Part shown: positions 18,404-28,413 of the stretch, piece by piece | Layout of the letters: each line of letters opens with the position of its first letter | How positions within the stretch are numbered: position 1 is the first letter of the stretch | Assembly (NCBI GenBank): GCA_963752855.1 | Contig: CAVVZX010000007.1 | Location: forward strand, 1-64,000 | Source of the DNA: DATJPW01 sp963752855 | GTDB taxonomy: Bacteria > Desulfobacterota > Desulfomonilia > Desulfomonilales > Desulfomonilaceae | DNA length: 64,000 nt | Direction: 5' to 3' | Notes under the pieces: generated by a model | Databases searched by the model: none | What the model was told of the DNA's origin: nothing | What the model saw: the letters and a program-made list of their open reading frames with translations, nothing else | Translations under genes and position numbers: made by a program

Positions 18404-19129
18404 GTGGCGCTCCATTGGGTTAAGGAATGGTTTCAGCGCAAACCCAAACACCCGGTGCTCAAGTCTAACGAGGAATTGTTCCTCACATTCGATCAAGCCC
18501 GGCCTATCGAGGAGTGCGAATTTGTCGTGTTGGACACTGAGCTGACCGGACTTAATCCCCGGCGAAACGAAATCATATCCATTGGCGCTGTCCGCATCAG
18601 GGACATGCGTATCGTTGTAGGGGAAAATTTCCACACCTATGTGCATGCCAGGAAGCCATCCCTGAAGGATAGCACGCTCATTCACCGCATAACACCGGAA
18701 CAGCTCAACGCAGCCCCCCCGCTAGACGAAGTGCTGCCGGAGTTTGTGGAGTTCTGTGGCACGGCCGTGCTGGTGGGTCACTATCTCCAGCTTGATCTGG
18801 CATTCATAAACAAGGCGGCGAAGAGAATACTTGGGGGTAGGCTGCAAAATCCGGCTATGGATTGCGCTCGGCTGGCTCAGGCGCACTTGGTTCATCTTAA
18901 CCGGGCCGGTGTCAAACGAATCAGTATTGACGACACCTTCCAATTGCCGAAACTTGCCCGAGAATACGGACTACCTCTGTTCGTCCCGCACGATGCGTTA
19001 GAGGACGCGCTGCAGACGGCCTACCTATTCTTATTCCTCACGGCAAAACTGCGAGAATATGGTCTTGTGACATTTCGTGATTTTCGCCAAGCCGCGGAGC
19101 AGGGACTAGGCGATGACGGACTAATGTAA
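18404..19129 (+). CDS. DnaQ-like DEDDh 3'-5' exonuclease
   Basis: A 241-residue exonuclease. Exo I is FVVLDTELTGLNPRRNEIISIGAV (Asp-x-Glu), Exo II is LVGHYLQLDLAFIN (Asp present, the usual Asn after His replaced by Tyr), Exo III is HDALEDALQTAYL with the DEDDh His. This is the PolC/DnaQ-epsilon-type fold, here linked to the CBS/DUF294 gene rather than to a polymerase, as in many proteobacteria. Substrate unproved; single-stranded DNA or small nucleotide products are possible. Confidence 0.87.
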   Translation: MALHWVKEWFQRKPKHPVLKSNEELFLTFDQARPIEECEFVVLDTELTGLNPRRNEIISIGAVRIRDMRIVVGENFHTYVHARKPSLKDSTLIHRITPEQLNAAPPLDEVLPEFVEFCGTAVLVGHYLQLDLAFINKAAKRILGGRLQNPAMDCARLAQAHLVHLNRAGVKRISIDDTFQLPKLAREYGLPLFVPHDALEDALQTAYLFLFLTAKLREYGLVTFRDFRQAAEQGLGDDGLM

Positions 19130-19161
19130 GGCCAATTTCCTTCGTACAAATGTCGTGAATA

Positions 19162-19653
19162 TCAACGAATCATCTTAATGGCCTTATCGATCTCGTCGTC
19201 TAAGTCTGGAGCTGCCGCGCCCAATTTTTTGATCTCATCCTTGGCTGCCTGCAATCCCTGGTCTGCGGCTTTTTGTAGCCACTTGGTAGCCTCTTTAATG
19301 TCCTTTGCCACTCCTTTGCCCGTCGCGTACATCTGCCCCAAGAAAAATTGCGCTTGAGCAAGGCCCTGTTCGGCCGCCTTGCGGGACCAATTGACAGCTT
19401 CCTGCAGGTTTTGGGCTACGCCCTTGCCTTCCTGATACATTTGCGCCAGCTTTAACTGGGCTTCGGCATTGCCTTTTTCGGCAAGTTGTTTCACAGACTC
19501 GAACGAACTTGGCGCTGGTTGGGCTTTGTCTTCTCCGGCGGCATATGCCATTCCGCAAACCGCAAGAATAAGAGCCGCAGCCAAAGCCCGCGAGAAGCGC
19601 TTTGAAAAAACAATAGCGGAGATTTGTCGCATTGCTCCTTTTGACTGCTTCAT
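19162..19653 (-). CDS. Exported Sel1-repeat protein
   Basis: A 163-residue protein from ATG 19653, which has GGAGGTCTT directly upstream; the longer open frame to 19770 is not used. A signal peptide ends in MAYAAGED. Two SEL1-like repeats follow (AEAQLKLAQMYQEGKGVAQN, AQAQFFLGQMYATGKGVAKD), then a short acidic tail. Such repeats form alpha-solenoids that hold protein partners, probably in the periplasm here. Confidence 0.85.
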   Translation of the reverse strand: MKQSKGAMRQISAIVFSKRFSRALAAALILAVCGMAYAAGEDKAQPAPSSFESVKQLAEKGNAEAQLKLAQMYQEGKGVAQNLQEAVNWSRKAAEQGLAQAQFFLGQMYATGKGVAKDIKEATKWLQKAADQGLQAAKDEIKKLGAAAPDLDDEIDKAIKMIR

Positions 19654-19889
19654 AAGACCTCCGTCTTCTAAGTGTTTAAATTTCCCCGCGCCCGAAACCT
19701 TATAGCCCCAATGGCAAGCCATTTGGCGTTCAGGAGACGAGACGCGATTCAATATCCTCTTTTTATACACAAAAATAAAGGGGATTCTTCTTGCGGGATT
19801 GCACCGGCGCGTAGGCCCTGGGAGGAGAGCAAGTCCACTCTTTGCAACGATATGTCAATTGCTCGATCAGTAAATTGCGTGAGTCAATT

Positions 19890-19925
19890 CACTCTATGCC
19901 CTACCGGAGGGCGGGGCATAGAGTG
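19890..19925. terminator. Strong 12-bp hairpin between symporter and Sel1 genes
   Basis: CACTCTATGCCC (19890-19901) pairs perfectly with GGGCATAGAGTG (19914-19925) around a 12-base loop that is itself GC-rich. No T-run follows on the reverse strand, so it is either a factor-dependent terminator/3' stabiliser of the symporter mRNA or an extragenic palindrome. Confidence 0.5.
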
Positions 19926-20002
19926 AGAGTTTTATTGACCACAAAAAATCAATTCAGAAGACCATGTCAGACAGCGTCTGTTTGCGTAACCGCTAAGGGT
20001 TC

Positions 20003-21657
20003 CTAGAAGTTCTTCCAGCATCGATCGATATGGCGCTGATCGAACTTTTTCGTTAGCAGGCTCACGATCACCGCGATGATGAACGCGCATGGCATGCCCA
20101 CCACGTTTTGATCAAGATACTGGAGCGACCACAGGAAGCTGTCCTTCGGAAAACCCGCCATAAGGTTCGGCACACCGAAGAGACCCTTGCACAGACCAAC
20201 GCTCCGCGGCTTCCCTTGCATGGATGAAGAGCGCATACAAGGTGCTGATGGCTGAAACCGCCCACCATGCTCCATACAGCTCCTGCCCATGTCATCCCTC
20301 TCCAGAAGATGCCCAGAACAAGGACCGGCAAGAAGGATGACGAACAGAGCCCAAAGAAGAACGCTGTCGCGATGGCGATAATGCTCCCGGGGAGTACCCA
20401 TGCCCAGATCAATGTCATAAGGATTGTGACCGCAACAGCGACACGAGTAACCATCAGGGTGTTGCCCCTACCCAGGAGGTACCTCTCATAGAAATCTCTG
20501 CCGAGAGATGTTCCACCCGCGTGGTATTGCGCGCTCAGGGTCGACATGGCCGCGGCAAACATGGCGAGCATAAAAATAATCCCAAAGTAACTTGGCCACA
20601 TCTTGTCAATGTAGGCCGGAATGATCTTGTCGATGTTCCCGCCTGCGACAACGACTGAGATGGCCGGCGCTTTAGAGGTAACTCCTTCCTTAACCACGTC
20701 CATCATGGGCCCCAGGGCCTTGAAGAAGATCACGTTGGTGAGGGCGCCGACCACGAAGGCTACACCGGTCATGCACAAAATAAATACTCCGCCGTACAAA
20801 ACCGCACGCTTCAACTGGGCGTCCGTCTGCACGGTCATCAGTCGAACCGAAAGCTGAGGTTGCGCGAGCACTCCGATGCCCACTCCGAGGACTATTGTGC
20901 TATACACAGTGAGCCATGCCTGGCTCCAGAATGTGGCCCCCTGGGTCCATCCCAACATTCCCTGAGCCTTGAGACCTGCGGGATAGTACTTCACCATATC
21001 GGTCAGCGCCTGATGGGCAGAAGTAAAACCGCCTGCGAGATAATACGTGCCGATCAGGAAAATCGCCATTACCACGAACATGACGCAGCCTTGAAACGCG
21101 TCGGTGTACATAACCGCTTTAAGGCCTCCGGTCAGGACGTACAGGGCGACGATGAATGTGCACAAAAGCAACGCAGTGGAGTACGGGATCGAAAAAATGA
21201 CTTCCACCAGTCGTGCCAACCCGATGAGCACTGCTCCCGCATAGATCGGGAGAAACAGGAAGATGACGAGCCCGGCAAAACCCTGCAGGAATGGCGAATT
21301 GTATCGCCTTCCGATCAGTTCGGGGAAGGTGTGTGCGTCCACAGCCAGACCAAGCCGGCGAATACGTCTGCCGAGCACAACCATGGCGACGAAGATACCT
21401 ACAAAGATGTTAAGAACTGTCAGCCAGAGGAGCGGAAAACCGAATAAAGCCGCGGCCCCGCCAAACCCGATGATGGCTGAAGTGCTGATAAAGGTTGCGC
21501 CGTAGGACATGGCCATTACGAACGCGCCCATAGACCTGCCGGCGATGAGGTAATCTTTCCCGTCCTTGGTCTCTCTCCAGCCTTTGTAACCAAGGTACAA
21601 TGTGATTACGATATAGATAAGCGTCAGAACAACCTTGAGCAGAGTACTGGAATCCAT
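20003..21657 (-). CDS. Sodium:solute symporter (ActP-like; frameshifted near C-terminus)
   Basis: A SSSF transporter with about 13 membrane helices, starting at ATG 21657 behind GGAGGTAGC. Family features include YLIAGRSMGAFVMAMSYGATFISTSAIIGFGG, LTGGLKAVMYTDAFQGCVMF and MFAAAMSTLSAQYHAGGTSLGRDFYERY. The frame breaks near 20250; the remaining part (FLWSLQYLDQNVVGMPCAFI... LLTKKFDQRHIDRC) is in another frame and ends at 20003, giving about 550 residues. It probably imports a monocarboxylate such as acetate or an amino acid with Na+. It is co-transcribed with the small accessory protein just upstream. Confidence 0.87.
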
Positions 21658-21711
21658 GCTACCTCCTAAAATGAAAAGCTGTAATAGCAGTAAAATTCGG
21701 ATGAGCCTCCA

Positions 21712-21888
21712 CTAAGGTGTTTGCTTCTCCAATTCCTGTTGGTGCTTTGCCCAGTCTGCCTCTTTGTGCACTTCCGCATCCTTGCCCTTTGCTTCCCAGA
21801 AGTACAGGGCATAGACAACGCACCAAAGTGCGCTAGCGATGCACAATAGATACGCGATAGCCAGTTCAACGCTCGCTATTCCAAACAT
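21712..21888 (-). CDS. Symporter small accessory protein
   Basis: A 58-residue protein with one membrane helix (VELAIAYLLCIASALWCVVYALYF) and a charged C-terminal tail. It fits the small accessory subunits encoded immediately before ActP-like symporters. The ATG at 21888 is chosen because GGAGG lies 7 bases upstream; the GTG two codons earlier is too close to it. The symporter start follows 54 bases downstream of its stop. Confidence 0.78.
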   Translation of the reverse strand: MFGIASVELAIAYLLCIASALWCVVYALYFWEAKGKDAEVHKEADWAKHQQELEKQTP

Positions 21889-21933
21889 AAGCACACCTCC
21901 TTTTAATTAAGATTCCTACAGTTACGTCTCAAC

Positions 21934-21962
21934 AAAAAAAGGCCCGACACCTCAGTCGTGCC
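21934..21962 (-). promoter_or_regulatory. Terminator-like hairpin in the 5' leader of the symporter operon
   Basis: On the reverse strand GGCACGAC (21962-21955), loop TGAGGT, GTCGGGCC (21948-21941), then seven T. One mismatch in an 8-bp stem. It sits 46 bases upstream of the accessory-gene ATG and no reverse-strand gene lies upstream, so it looks like an attenuator or the expression platform of a leader RNA. Confidence 0.5.
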
Positions 21963-22532
21963 AAATCAAGCTTGATAATCGTCAGTTTCGTCCTATCCAG
22001 GCCGTCATAAACACGTGTCTCTCTTTAGCCGCGCTTCCTCTCTCGTCCTAGCCGATATTTCGCCTTGATCAGCGCGGTTGGCCTCGCGGGGCCGGATTTC
22101 CGAATTCGAATAGGCACGCGGATTTTTCCACCCCGCTACACGAGGATTCATGCCGCCAATCTCGTTTCTACCCTGCCAATGTATCCGGATAAGCCGCAGA
22201 CTTCTATCTGTACTTTGATATTGAATTTTCTTTTCGCGATAACGCTTTGAAGCGTGATAAATCTTGGTGAGAATCTCTTCTATCCCCTGATGCAAGCGCC
22301 GCTGCCGCTCAGACCAGAGGGAAAATCTGACAATTTTGTTAATCATCCCCTAACTGTGGCCACATGTCAAACGAATTTATTCGCACGTGCAGGGCAATCG
22401 ATACGCTCTATAAGCTGGCTTCCCATTGCCCTCAACCAGGGAGGGTTCTTCCGAATAATTGCGCTTCGGCGACGTTTGCGCTAAGACATTGACCACCAAC
22501 AGCTGAGGCCGCTGCGATGAATCAAAAGGTAA
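21963..22532. other. Intergenic region, symporter leader to corA
   Basis: About 570 bases without a convincing gene. The reverse strand probably holds a structured 5' leader for the symporter operon; the forward strand holds the corA promoter. The open frames here show no family resemblance. Confidence 0.4.
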
Positions 22533-23669
22533 GTGAAATCTGCGAAACTCGGTAACCGATCTTCTCGAAAGCGAGTACGCCTCACCGAACATAGGCGATC
22601 CAAGAAGCCGGACTACCTCCGGGCTCCCTGGTTCATATCGGAACCAAGGGCGCGGAAAAGGTCACCATTTCGGCAATCGACTACTGTGAGAAGGAATTTC
22701 AGCGAAAAGGACATCTCCAATGCCCAGGATCTCGCGCCCTATCTTGAGAGTCCCGAAACGACCTGGATAAGGGTTCAAGGGCTGGAGCAGACCGATATTA
22801 TTGAGGCTGTCGGCAGCTTTTGCAAGGTGCACCCGCTCTTTCTCGAAGATATCGTTAATACGAGCCAACGCCCTAAGGCAGAAGATGCGGGCGATTATTT
22901 CTTCATCATAATTAAAGTGCTCAACTACGACGAGAAAAAGGAATCTATCGTGACGGAGCAGTTGAGTTTCGTCTTGGCTCCGAATTTTTTACTGTCTTTT
23001 GAGGAGAAATCAGGAAAAATTTTCGATTCGGTGATGGAGCGGATCAAAACGGGCAAGGGTCGGATCAGAAAAAGCGGGACTGACTATCTTGCCTATTGTC
23101 TGATTGATACCGTGGTGGATAATTATTTCGGATTGCTGGAAAAGCTTGGAGAGAAAATAGAGTTGCTCGAAGAAGACCTGGTGACCAATCCAACTCCGGA
23201 GATCCTGAGCCAGATTCATAATTTGAAGATGAACTTGATATTTCTCCGGAGGTCGGTCTGGCCTTTGAGAGAGGTCATAAACCTGCTCGCGCTGGGCGAA
23301 TCGAATCTGATAAAGGAGTCCTCTCGTCTTTATTTCCGGGATGTGTACGATCATACGATCCACATAATTGACACTATGGAGACGTATCGAGATATCGTGT
23401 CAGGAATGCTGGATATCTACCTTTCGAGCGTCAGCTACAGATTAAACGAAATAATGAAAATCTTAACGATCATCGCTACCATTTTCATTCCGCTAACTTT
23501 TCTCGCCGGATGGTATGGAATGAATTTTAAGCACATGCCTGAGTTCGAATGGCGTTGGGGTTACCCGATGGTAATAGGAATTGCAATTACGACTGCGGCG
23601 GGCCTGCTCCTGTTCTTCAGGACGAAAGAAGTGGCTATAGTTTGGCGCGTAAGGAGCCTGCACGGTTGA
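22533..23669 (+). CDS. corA: CorA-type magnesium/cobalt transporter (two compensating frameshifts)
   Basis: A 378-residue inner-membrane divalent cation channel. The C-terminus has two helices and the signature YGMNF in LTFLAGWYGMNFKHMPEF. The cytoplasmic domain shows WIRVQGLEQTDII, VHPLFLEDIVN and QRPKAEDAGDYFF. Between about 22600 and 22702 the continuous frame is unlike the family, while another frame reads AGLPPGSLVHIG and AEKVTISAIDYCEKEFQ, the expected CorA N-terminus; one base is missing at the left and one extra at the right. GTG start. The last bases overlap the TTG start of the next gene. Confidence 0.87.
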   Translation: MKSAKLGNRSSRKRVRLTEHRRSKKPDYLRAPWFISEPRARKRSPFRQSTTVRRNFSEKDISNAQDLAPYLESPETTWIRVQGLEQTDIIEAVGSFCKVHPLFLEDIVNTSQRPKAEDAGDYFFIIIKVLNYDEKKESIVTEQLSFVLAPNFLLSFEEKSGKIFDSVMERIKTGKGRIRKSGTDYLAYCLIDTVVDNYFGLLEKLGEKIELLEEDLVTNPTPEILSQIHNLKMNLIFLRRSVWPLREVINLLALGESNLIKESSRLYFRDVYDHTIHIIDTMETYRDIVSGMLDIYLSSVSYRLNEIMKILTIIATIFIPLTFLAGWYGMNFKHMPEFEWRWGYPMVIGIAITTAAGLLLFFRTKEVAIVWRVRSLHG

Positions 23670-24871
23670 CACATCCCTCTATTATTAACCGTTACATATT
23701 TCGGGAGATCTGTGTTTCTTTTGTGTTCTGCTTCTCGGTGTTCCTTTTTGCCGGTCTTATCGTGGGTTTTCTGCCGCTTCTGCAAAAAGGGATGGAAGCA
23801 GGCCTCGAACTTACCCTGATACTGTTTCAGGTTCTGATAAACGCCCTGCCAGGAACGCTCGTCACAGTTTTGCCGCTATCAATCACTATCGGGATCCTGC
23901 TCGGTCTAGGCCGAATGGCTTCTGATAATGAAATCGCCGCAATCAAATCGGCCGGTATCTCGATATGGCGCTTGCTTCCGCCGACACTGGCGCTTGGTTT
24001 TATTGGATTTCTGTTGAGCCTGCTATGCGCTCTGGTTTTGATCCCGAAAGGAATTTCAGAAGGGAGGCGGCTTCTTAACGAGGCGGCGACAAAAAGGGTT
24101 GACGCGGGCATCGAGGAGCGGACCTTTTTCGATTCTCTCAAAAATCTTGTTCTGTATGTCGAGAAAAAAGATCCCGCGACGGGGCTTCTTCATCATGTCT
24201 TTATAAAAGAATCCTCGCAGCCCGACGAGATCCAAACCATAATAGCCCAGCAAGGACAAGTCAGGGCTGATCCCGAAGGAAAAGCATTGATTCTCAATCT
24301 GCGCAATGGCACGATTGTTCGCGAGGACAAGAATGGAGACGCTGTAGGATCGCTGGCCTTTGAGAGCTATGTATTCCGATATCCTTTAGACAAAGCAAAG
24401 TTTGAAGCAGCGAAGCCCACCTTTGAAGAGCTTTCAATTTCGGAGATCCGCAAGCGGGTCAGAGAATTAATCACTGAAGACAATAAAGATTTACCGGGAA
24501 TAGAAAATTACCGGCGCAAAGTGGAAGTTTTCGCCGGGATTCTTATTGCGCAGAGATTCGTTCATCCCCTTGCGTGCATCGCGCTGGCTTTAGCAGCCTT
24601 TCCGCTGGGAGCGCTCTATCTGGGAAAAAGCCGACTCAATAATGTTTCCATAGGCCTGGTGGCCGTTTTCGTCTATTATGCGTTCACTCTGGCCACAGAA
24701 AGAGTGGCTCGTTCCGATCTCGCTCCTCCTGAAATCGTCTTACCTTTGCCTCCCTTGATTTTTATAATCGTTTCGGTTTATTTTACCCGGTGCGTGGCTT
24801 TAGAGAGAATGCCGTCAACTGTCAGGCTGTTACTGAAATCTATTTTTAGAGTACGGTCCAAGGGCGACTAA
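23666..24871 (+). CDS. LptF/LptG-family permease (YjgP/YjgQ)
   Basis: A 401-residue inner-membrane protein from TTG 23666, overlapping the corA stop (TTGA). It starts SIINRYIFREICVSFVF, has three N-terminal and three C-terminal membrane helices flanking a periplasmic beta-jellyroll domain (residues about 125-260). The segment MASDNEIAAIKSAGISIWRLL is the cytoplasmic coupling helix of LptF/G. It works with the LptB ATPase in lifting lipopolysaccharide to LptC/A. Whether it is F or G cannot be decided, and no second permease or LptB is in the window. Confidence 0.87.
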   Translation: MTHPSIINRYIFREICVSFVFCFSVFLFAGLIVGFLPLLQKGMEAGLELTLILFQVLINALPGTLVTVLPLSITIGILLGLGRMASDNEIAAIKSAGISIWRLLPPTLALGFIGFLLSLLCALVLIPKGISEGRRLLNEAATKRVDAGIEERTFFDSLKNLVLYVEKKDPATGLLHHVFIKESSQPDEIQTIIAQQGQVRADPEGKALILNLRNGTIVREDKNGDAVGSLAFESYVFRYPLDKAKFEAAKPTFEELSISEIRKRVRELITEDNKDLPGIENYRRKVEVFAGILIAQRFVHPLACIALALAAFPLGALYLGKSRLNNVSIGLVAVFVYYAFTLATERVARSDLAPPEIVLPLPPLIFIIVSVYFTRCVALERMPSTVRLLLKSIFRVRSKGD

Positions 24872-25348
24872 CGCAAAACCTGAAATTTAGCGGCGTCCAT
24901 GTCGCCATGTTGAAGGGATCGCGGCCGGAGCTTATGACAGTAGGACTTGGCCGCAAAATACCCGTAACCATTCAGTTATGCGGGCGCGGCTCTGTCATTG
25001 CGAGGAGTGAAACTACGGAGCAATCCCCAGCAGGGAGACTGCTTTGCCCCCGCTCGCATTGACGTGTAGAGCACGAACACTCCCCGCGTAACTGAGGAGT
25101 TACTAATACGCGCTAATTATTGTTGATTTAGGCCGTTTGTTTTGATATACCGTTCATAGAAGTATACTATCGCAACAATTTTATTGGCTCAGTAGTGTAG
25201 CGCAATTCGTTCCACTGAAAGATCCTTGAGATGAGGACTACAGGCTGGAGCGTTTGAGGAATTTGTCCCCCAATAAGGGCTTCTTTCTCTAGTGATCCGT
25301 TCCGGCAGCGGCCGGAATTACCGATGTTATTGAGGACTCTGCGCCAGA
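24872..25348. other. Intergenic region containing a composite inverted repeat
   Basis: About 480 bases between the permease gene and the chemosensory cluster. It contains the palindromic element at 24964-25103, listed separately. The rest, before 25349, should carry the promoter of the chemosensory cluster, but no clear promoter was found. Confidence 0.5.
24964..25103. repeat. MITE-like nested inverted repeat
   Basis: The outer arms GTAACCATTCAGTTATGCGGG (24964-24984) and its near-complement at 25083-25103 match at about 17 of 21 positions. Inside lies the well-known dispersed palindrome beginning TGTCATTGCGAGGAGTGAA (24993) and ending CGCTCGCATTGACG (25064), whose halves are complementary with several mismatches. 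The unit has no coding capacity and resembles non-autonomous dispersed repeats common in Desulfobacterota and other phyla. Confidence 0.65.
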
Positions 25349-25693
25349 ATGCCAGCAGCCGGTAATAACGAACTGCCAGACAGTTTGTCGGAGATCATGG
25401 ATTTTTCCAGCTATGATCTTTTCACTACGCTCAGACTGATCGTCCTGAGTGGAGAAACCAGAAGTGTGGATGTGAGAAGGGGGAGTAAACGCGGCTCGGT
25501 TTATATAAAAGGAGGCGAAATCTACGCAGCCGTTACTAATTCATGCCGGGGAGATGAGGCTTTTTTCGAGATACTTTCTTGGGATTCCGCAGAACATAGC
25601 GACCATAATGACGTGGACACGCCTGAGAGGAACCTGCGGATACCCACAAAGGTACTACTCGAAATCATGAACAGCCGGACGCTGGGACTGTAG
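25349..25693 (+). CDS. DUF4388 (PATAN) domain protein
   Basis: A 114-residue single-domain protein with the DUF4388 pattern: LFTTLRLIVLSGETRSVDVRRGSKRGSVYIKGGEIYAAVTNS and GDEAFFEILSW. These domains act as protein-interaction modules in chemosensory and pilus-linked signalling. The gene opens the chemosensory cluster and shares its domain with the CheB-like protein that follows, so the two may contact the same partner. Enzymatic activity is not expected. Confidence 0.72.
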   Translation: MPAAGNNELPDSLSEIMDFSSYDLFTTLRLIVLSGETRSVDVRRGSKRGSVYIKGGEIYAAVTNSCRGDEAFFEILSWDSAEHSDHNDVDTPERNLRIPTKVLLEIMNSRTLGL

Positions 25694-25880
25694 TTTATAA
25701 GAAATGCGCAGGCGTCGGCTATGCGGGAAGGATCGTGAAATCATATAGATCTCCACGCCTTCCGGGCCGCCTGCTCTGTATTGCCTCGACAATTATTCTG
25801 CAATCTCCGGCCTATCCCACGTCCCTTCTTTAAGGCCATCAATTGCTAATTTATTCGCCGTTAGTGCCCAAGGAGCCGTT

Positions 25881-27708
25881 TTGGCAGAGCAAAGGATTCT
25901 TATCCTAGACAGACAATGGGATTTGGGCAGTACTGTTGAGAAGTATTTTGCCCAGAAAGAACTGGAATACCAGAGTACTGGTGGTGGACTCGGTGGCTCG
26001 GGCAGTTCAGACAATGACAAATCATGCTGTAGGTCTGGTGATTTCAAATCATGAGGCGTCCGGCGGCATCAACGGTCTGGAGTTGCTACGCGAAGTGCGG
26101 GACAGCGCGTTCCCCGTGCGCACATTACTGGTGGCGGATCCGTCTTTGGAAAGTGATCGAAACACTGCCCTCACCTTGGGTTGCGCCAGCTATTTCATAA
26201 GACCGGTTCCGGAAGATAAGCTTTGCGATCTGCTCTTCAACATGCTTCAAGCGCACCAAGGTTTTACAGGCAAAGTTGTCGGGATGAGGTTGGAGGACAT
26301 AGTTCAGCTGCTTTGCTATCGCAGGGAGAGCACGCTGCTGACCGTATTCCATAATGGAGTTAAGGGAACGATTTTCGTGCATAACGGGGGAATTGTGCAT
26401 TCCCAGTGCGGCCCCGTTATCGGCGTAGACGCTTTCTACGAAATCCTTGAATGGGAGAATGGCGAATTCCTCTCACAAGTGATTTTCGACGTCCCGGAAC
26501 AGACCATCTTTCTCGACTGGCAGAGCCTTCTTATGGAAGGGATTCGCCAGAAGGACGAAATTCGGCATGCCCTGTCTCCCGTCGCGGAGGCAAGGACGGA
26601 TAATCATGTCATGCCCATGTCCTTGCGTCCGGAGCCCGTTCCCAGGATTGAAGCGGAAGCTGCGGAAGGGCCTGCCAGGAGAATAATGATCGTTGACGAT
26701 TCGCGCTTCATACGGAAGATAGTTCAAGAAATAATCGAGTCAGATTCGGCCCTGAGCGTCGCAGGGTACGCGACCAACGGGCAGGACGCTCTTGCCAAAC
26801 TAGAGGAAATCAGGCCCGATTTAATACTCCTTGACTGGGACATGCCCGTCATGAAGGGCAGTACGGCTCTCATGCACATCATGATCAAGACGCCCTGCCC
26901 GGTGATCGTCCTGAGTAGTTTTGCGGGCGGAGTCGGAGCGAATCCTATTGATTTGCTGTGCCTGGGAGGAGTGGATTTCCTCCGAAAGCCTCAAAACAAT
27001 TGGCGTCTCGACGGTCGTGCAGATGACCTGGTGCGTCGTGTAAAAGAAGCCTGCTCCATCAAGTTCGACCGAATCAGGCGCGTCAGGGTCCCGCCTCAGA
27101 TCGATCGCAAGCCTGATCCCCAACGTGACGCGAGTCCTGCAAAGTTTCTTACGATTGTGGGCTCCTCCGTAGGCGGGTCCGCGGATTTGATTCGTCTGAT
27201 CCCATTTTTGCCGGCAGAACTGCCCTCCGCTGTCATCGCGGTGCATGACATGCAACAGGAGGCCCTGCCCGCGTTTGTTGACTATCTGGAAAGGCGCAGC
27301 CGAATCGAAGTTCAACTATTGAAACCGGGCTCAGTGTTGGCGCGAGGCGTTTGTTATATTCACCCTGCGGCAGTGCCCGTCGAGTTGGTGAAAGGTCCTA
27401 ACGGTATGGCGGTCGAGACACATACCACTCTTAAAAATCATATGCCTTTGGATCATCTGCTTATTTCGGCATCCAAGGTTTTGAAAGCCAATCTCCTCGC
27501 TGTTCTGCTGTCGGGCGGTTCGGAACAAGGAGTTGAGGGATTCAGGGCGGTGCGGCGAGAAGGTGGAGTCACTTTGGCGGAAGACCCTTCATCCAGCGCA
27601 AGTCCGCAAATGGCTGAAGCTGCGGTAAGGCAGGAAACTGTCGATTATGTAGTGCCGGCTGAGATTTTGGCTGAAAGAATCGAAAAGCTGATCAGGGAAT
27701 CTGTGTAA
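25881..27708 (+). CDS. Receiver-DUF4388-receiver-CheB-like protein (frameshifted near start)
   Basis: The real start is TTG 25881, five bases after AGGAG; a frame break near 25972 joins RILILDRQWDLG to the main frame. Domains: a degenerate receiver (1-115), DUF4388 (about 125-215), a full receiver with MIVDDSRFIRKI and LLDWDMP (about 250-370), and a CheB methylesterase-like domain (395-590). In that domain the nucleophile region VGSSVGGS and His in VIAVHDMQ are present, but the catalytic Asp segment reads LLSGGSEQG instead of LTGMGxDG, so Asp is replaced. Activity is doubtful. It precedes cheW by 17-35 bases. Confidence 0.8.
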
Positions 27709-27743
27709 GATTTTCAACGATCCCGATGACAGGAGACCTTCCA

Positions 27744-28286
27744 ATGAACGGTGGGGACCAAAAAGCAAGGGCGATTCCGGAACCGGAGCAGTTAGCTCAG
27801 CTCATAAGCTTCTCCGTCGGTTCCGAGCTTTTCGGCGTGGAGATCCTGGTGGTCCAGGAAATCATCATGATGTCGGCCATAACGGAGATTCCGAATGCGC
27901 CCGACTTCGTAGAAGGGGTCATCAACCTTCGAGGAAACATTATTCCGGTCTTGGACCTGAAACGGAGACTTCGGTTACGCAATTATCAGCCGCCGGAAGT
28001 CAAGGCCGGCGCCCGGATCCTGGTGGTAGAGATTGAAGGTAATGTGACCGGCTTCATCGTGGATTCGGTGGCAAAGGTCCTCAGTGTGCCGACTTCCAAA
28101 ATCCTGCCGCCGCCTGACATAGTGGTTGCAGGGGTGCAGAGTCAATATATCAACGGGGTCCTGCACATGGATCGCGGCATCTTGGTAATACTTGATTTCA
28201 GGAGGATACTCTCCATCGAGGAAAAGGACGCTCTAAGCGGTATATCTCAGCCGAGCCCCACTGTCTTGGAACGGGCCTCGACGTAA
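27744..28286 (+). CDS. cheW: CheW adaptor protein
   Basis: A 180-residue CheW domain: LISFSVGSELFGVEILVVQEIIMM, ITEIPNAPDFVEGVINLRGNIIPVLDLKRRL and ILPPPDIV. It couples chemoreceptors to CheA. Start ATG 27744 is preceded by AGGAGA; an in-frame ATG at 27726 is less well placed. A chemoreceptor gene follows 127 bases downstream. Confidence 0.92.
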   Translation: MNGGDQKARAIPEPEQLAQLISFSVGSELFGVEILVVQEIIMMSAITEIPNAPDFVEGVINLRGNIIPVLDLKRRLRLRNYQPPEVKAGARILVVEIEGNVTGFIVDSVAKVLSVPTSKILPPPDIVVAGVQSQYINGVLHMDRGILVILDFRRILSIEEKDALSGISQPSPTVLERAST

Positions 28287-28413
28287 TTTGAGGGCGCCAT
28301 TCGCTATTTCCGGGAAAACGGGAATTAAGGAAAAATATCCCAGTTTATGAATTTGATCGAAACAACATGCGTTACGCTACAAAAATAATGGAAAAATCCC
28401 AGGAGGAAAGGCC

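Noticed and set aside
22005..22346. 113-codon reverse frame upstream of the symporter operon
   Set aside because: No family resemblance; the region fits better as a structured leader and promoter.
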